A stretch of DNA of 64,000 bases from Hippasteria phrygiana (lineage: Eukaryota; Echinodermata; Asteroidea; Valvatida; Goniasteridae), in the NCBI GenBank assembly GCA_037893225.1, contig JAZGUH010000003.1, positions 992,001 to 1,056,000 of the forward strand. Direction: 5' to 3'. This document shows, one piece after another, positions 62,695 through 64,000 of this stretch (position 1 is its first letter; each line of letters opens with the position of its first letter). The translations under genes and the position numbers were made by a program. The notes under the pieces were generated by a model, which worked only from the letters and a program-made list of their open reading frames with translations, searched no databases and was not told where the DNA came from.

Positions 62695-63847
62695 GGGTCA
62701 TTCCACCAGGTTGGGACACAGTTTGTTATATGACCATATCATTAAAACCATCGTTACATTTAATTCAGCTATTTGATGTGACATCCGTCTTTGGGTGTGA
62801 GATTATTTGAGAAAGTTTCAATCATGTAAGTTATATTTTAACAAAAATATGATAAAAAGTGTGTTATTTTGAATGTAAAATGGACGTAACATGGACACCG
62901 TGTCCAACAATAAAATGTTTGTGTTTTTTCAACACTTTAATAAATAAATTTGGGAAATTCATTACGTACAATAATTAAAAGACACACTATGCAACAATGA
63001 AACACCTTTTTACAGCAGTCAGTGTCAAAATATAGCAGAAATAGCAAGAATTTGAAAAATCGGTGCATACGTAACATGGACACCATGTTAGACCATGACC
63101 ATACATATATTTCTGCTGTTGTGCTGCATTTGGATATTGAATATCATAACAAATGTTTTTTGTGTTGCAGTTTGTGTTTTGTAATTATTATACAGAGTGA
63201 GTTTGCATAGGGCCTATGTTGAAAATGTTACAACATGGAAATGTGCATTTTTATGTCACACCATGTTAGTACTAAATGTTACGTCCAGACTGCCTTAATT
63301 TTTTGTCATTAAATGAATAATTATGCAACTTACTATATGTACTAACTAAAAGACACTCAATGCTACCAGAAAACACTTTTTGTTATGGTTGCCAGTGTCC
63401 AAATAGCTCAGAAACAGCAAGAACAATAAAAACATGCATGTGTGGACGTAACAGTGGACACAGTGTCCATGTTACGTCCACTCTCACGTCTGTTTTTGCT
63501 GTCTCTGCTATATTTGGACACTGACTACCATAAAAAAGGTGTTCTTGTGTTGCACAGTATATCTTTTAATTAGTACACATTGTGAATTTCCCATATTTAT
63601 ATTTAAAGTGTTGAAAAAACACAAAAATTGAAATATGGACGTGTCCTGTTACGTCAAACTGGTTATGTCAAACTGACATTTTAAAATCATATTTCAGTGG
63701 TAAAATATAATTTACAGGATTTAAAACTTTCTAAAATATTTCCCACCCAAAGACTGATGTTACATGAAATAACTGAATCAAATGTAATAGTACTTTTAAA
63801 GATATGTATAAATGTCACACACTGTGTCCCAACCTGGTGGAATGACC
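62695..63847. mobile_element. 1.15-kb TIR element with repeated internal palindromes
   Basis: GGGTCATTCCACCAGGTTGG and CCAACCTGGTGGAATGACCC are exact inverted ends (28 bp in all). Inside, two palindromes centred near 63085 and 63455 carry (T)GGACGTAACATGGACAC words, each flanked by the same order of blocks (AAAAGACAC, CAGTGTC.AAATA, AG(A/C)A..AGCAAGAA). The unit is about 370 bp and repeated twice, with partial copies at both sides. No ORF is seen. Confidence 0.8.
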
Positions 63848-64000
63848 CAAATACCTTTACATATCCTAGAACCATCTATTTCGAGGTCCGGTAGAATGAA
63901 ATTTAACTTCAATGGGTGTTTCTCAGGAATAATTATTTTTGATTCAATAAAGTTTATCACAAATTATCCAATTTTTAAAATTATATTTAGAACAAAGAGG

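Overview
The window looks like intergenic and intronic DNA from a metazoan nuclear genome. Evidence: scattered exon-like ORFs with GT/AG splice signals, non-LTR and Penelope-like retroelements, many TIR/foldback DNA elements and minisatellites, and no operons or Shine-Dalgarno spacing. The palindromic octamer TAGGCCTA occurs about 20 times in 64 kb (about 1 expected). With the mix of Kolobok-like, Penelope-like and pogo-like elements, this suggests a marine invertebrate deuterostome, plausibly an echinoderm. That assignment is inference.

Host-like coding sequence is sparse. A minus-strand gene or pseudogene leaves two exon candidates at 5478-5596 and 4593-4791. A plus-strand first exon with a truncated SWIM-type zinc finger lies at 33990-34279, inside a TIR-bounded segment, next to another exon-like ORF at 33717-33850. 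A 64-nt exon encoding a signal-peptide-like sequence with a good splice donor is at 54114-54177. A THAP-domain ORF (35978-36325) sits inside a TTAA-flanked Kolobok-like transposon, and a small AT-hook exon (41585-41669, minus) sits inside a second TTAA-type element.

Layout. 0-3.5 kb: MITEs, an inverted pair of tRNA-Thr-like elements, a 22-bp minisatellite. 4.5-5.6 kb: minus-strand exons. 5.6-6.1 kb: large hairpins. 6.4-8.7 kb: LINE with a long RT ORF. 9.6-11.1 kb: nested repeats. 12.4-13.2 kb: Tc1/mariner derivative with 200-bp TIRs. 13.2-16.5 kb: two inverted solo-LTR-like sequences. 17.3-18.8 kb: composite-like MITE pair. 22.3-23.6 kb: 11-bp minisatellite and a TIR element. 23.7-27.8 kb: foldbacks. 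28.3-31 kb: PLE remnant, nested minisatellite/TTAA transposon, LINE remnant. 32-34.8 kb: MITEs and the SWIM exon. 35-41.2 kb: Kolobok-like element with THAP ORF, foldback with a 50-bp array, and a Penelope-like element with an intact RT-GIY-YIG ORF and a hammerhead ribozyme, joined to an inverted truncated copy. 41.3-64 kb: further TTAA, TA, pogo-like and foldback elements.

Most of the sequence is therefore mobile-element strata, often nested. The two most functional-looking items are the Penelope-like element with its ribozyme (37.8-39.9 kb) and the long LINE RT ORF (6.9-8.4 kb). A recurring theme is minisatellite arrays with 11-, 12-, 22-, 30- and 50-bp units; three of them lie inside foldback or TIR elements.
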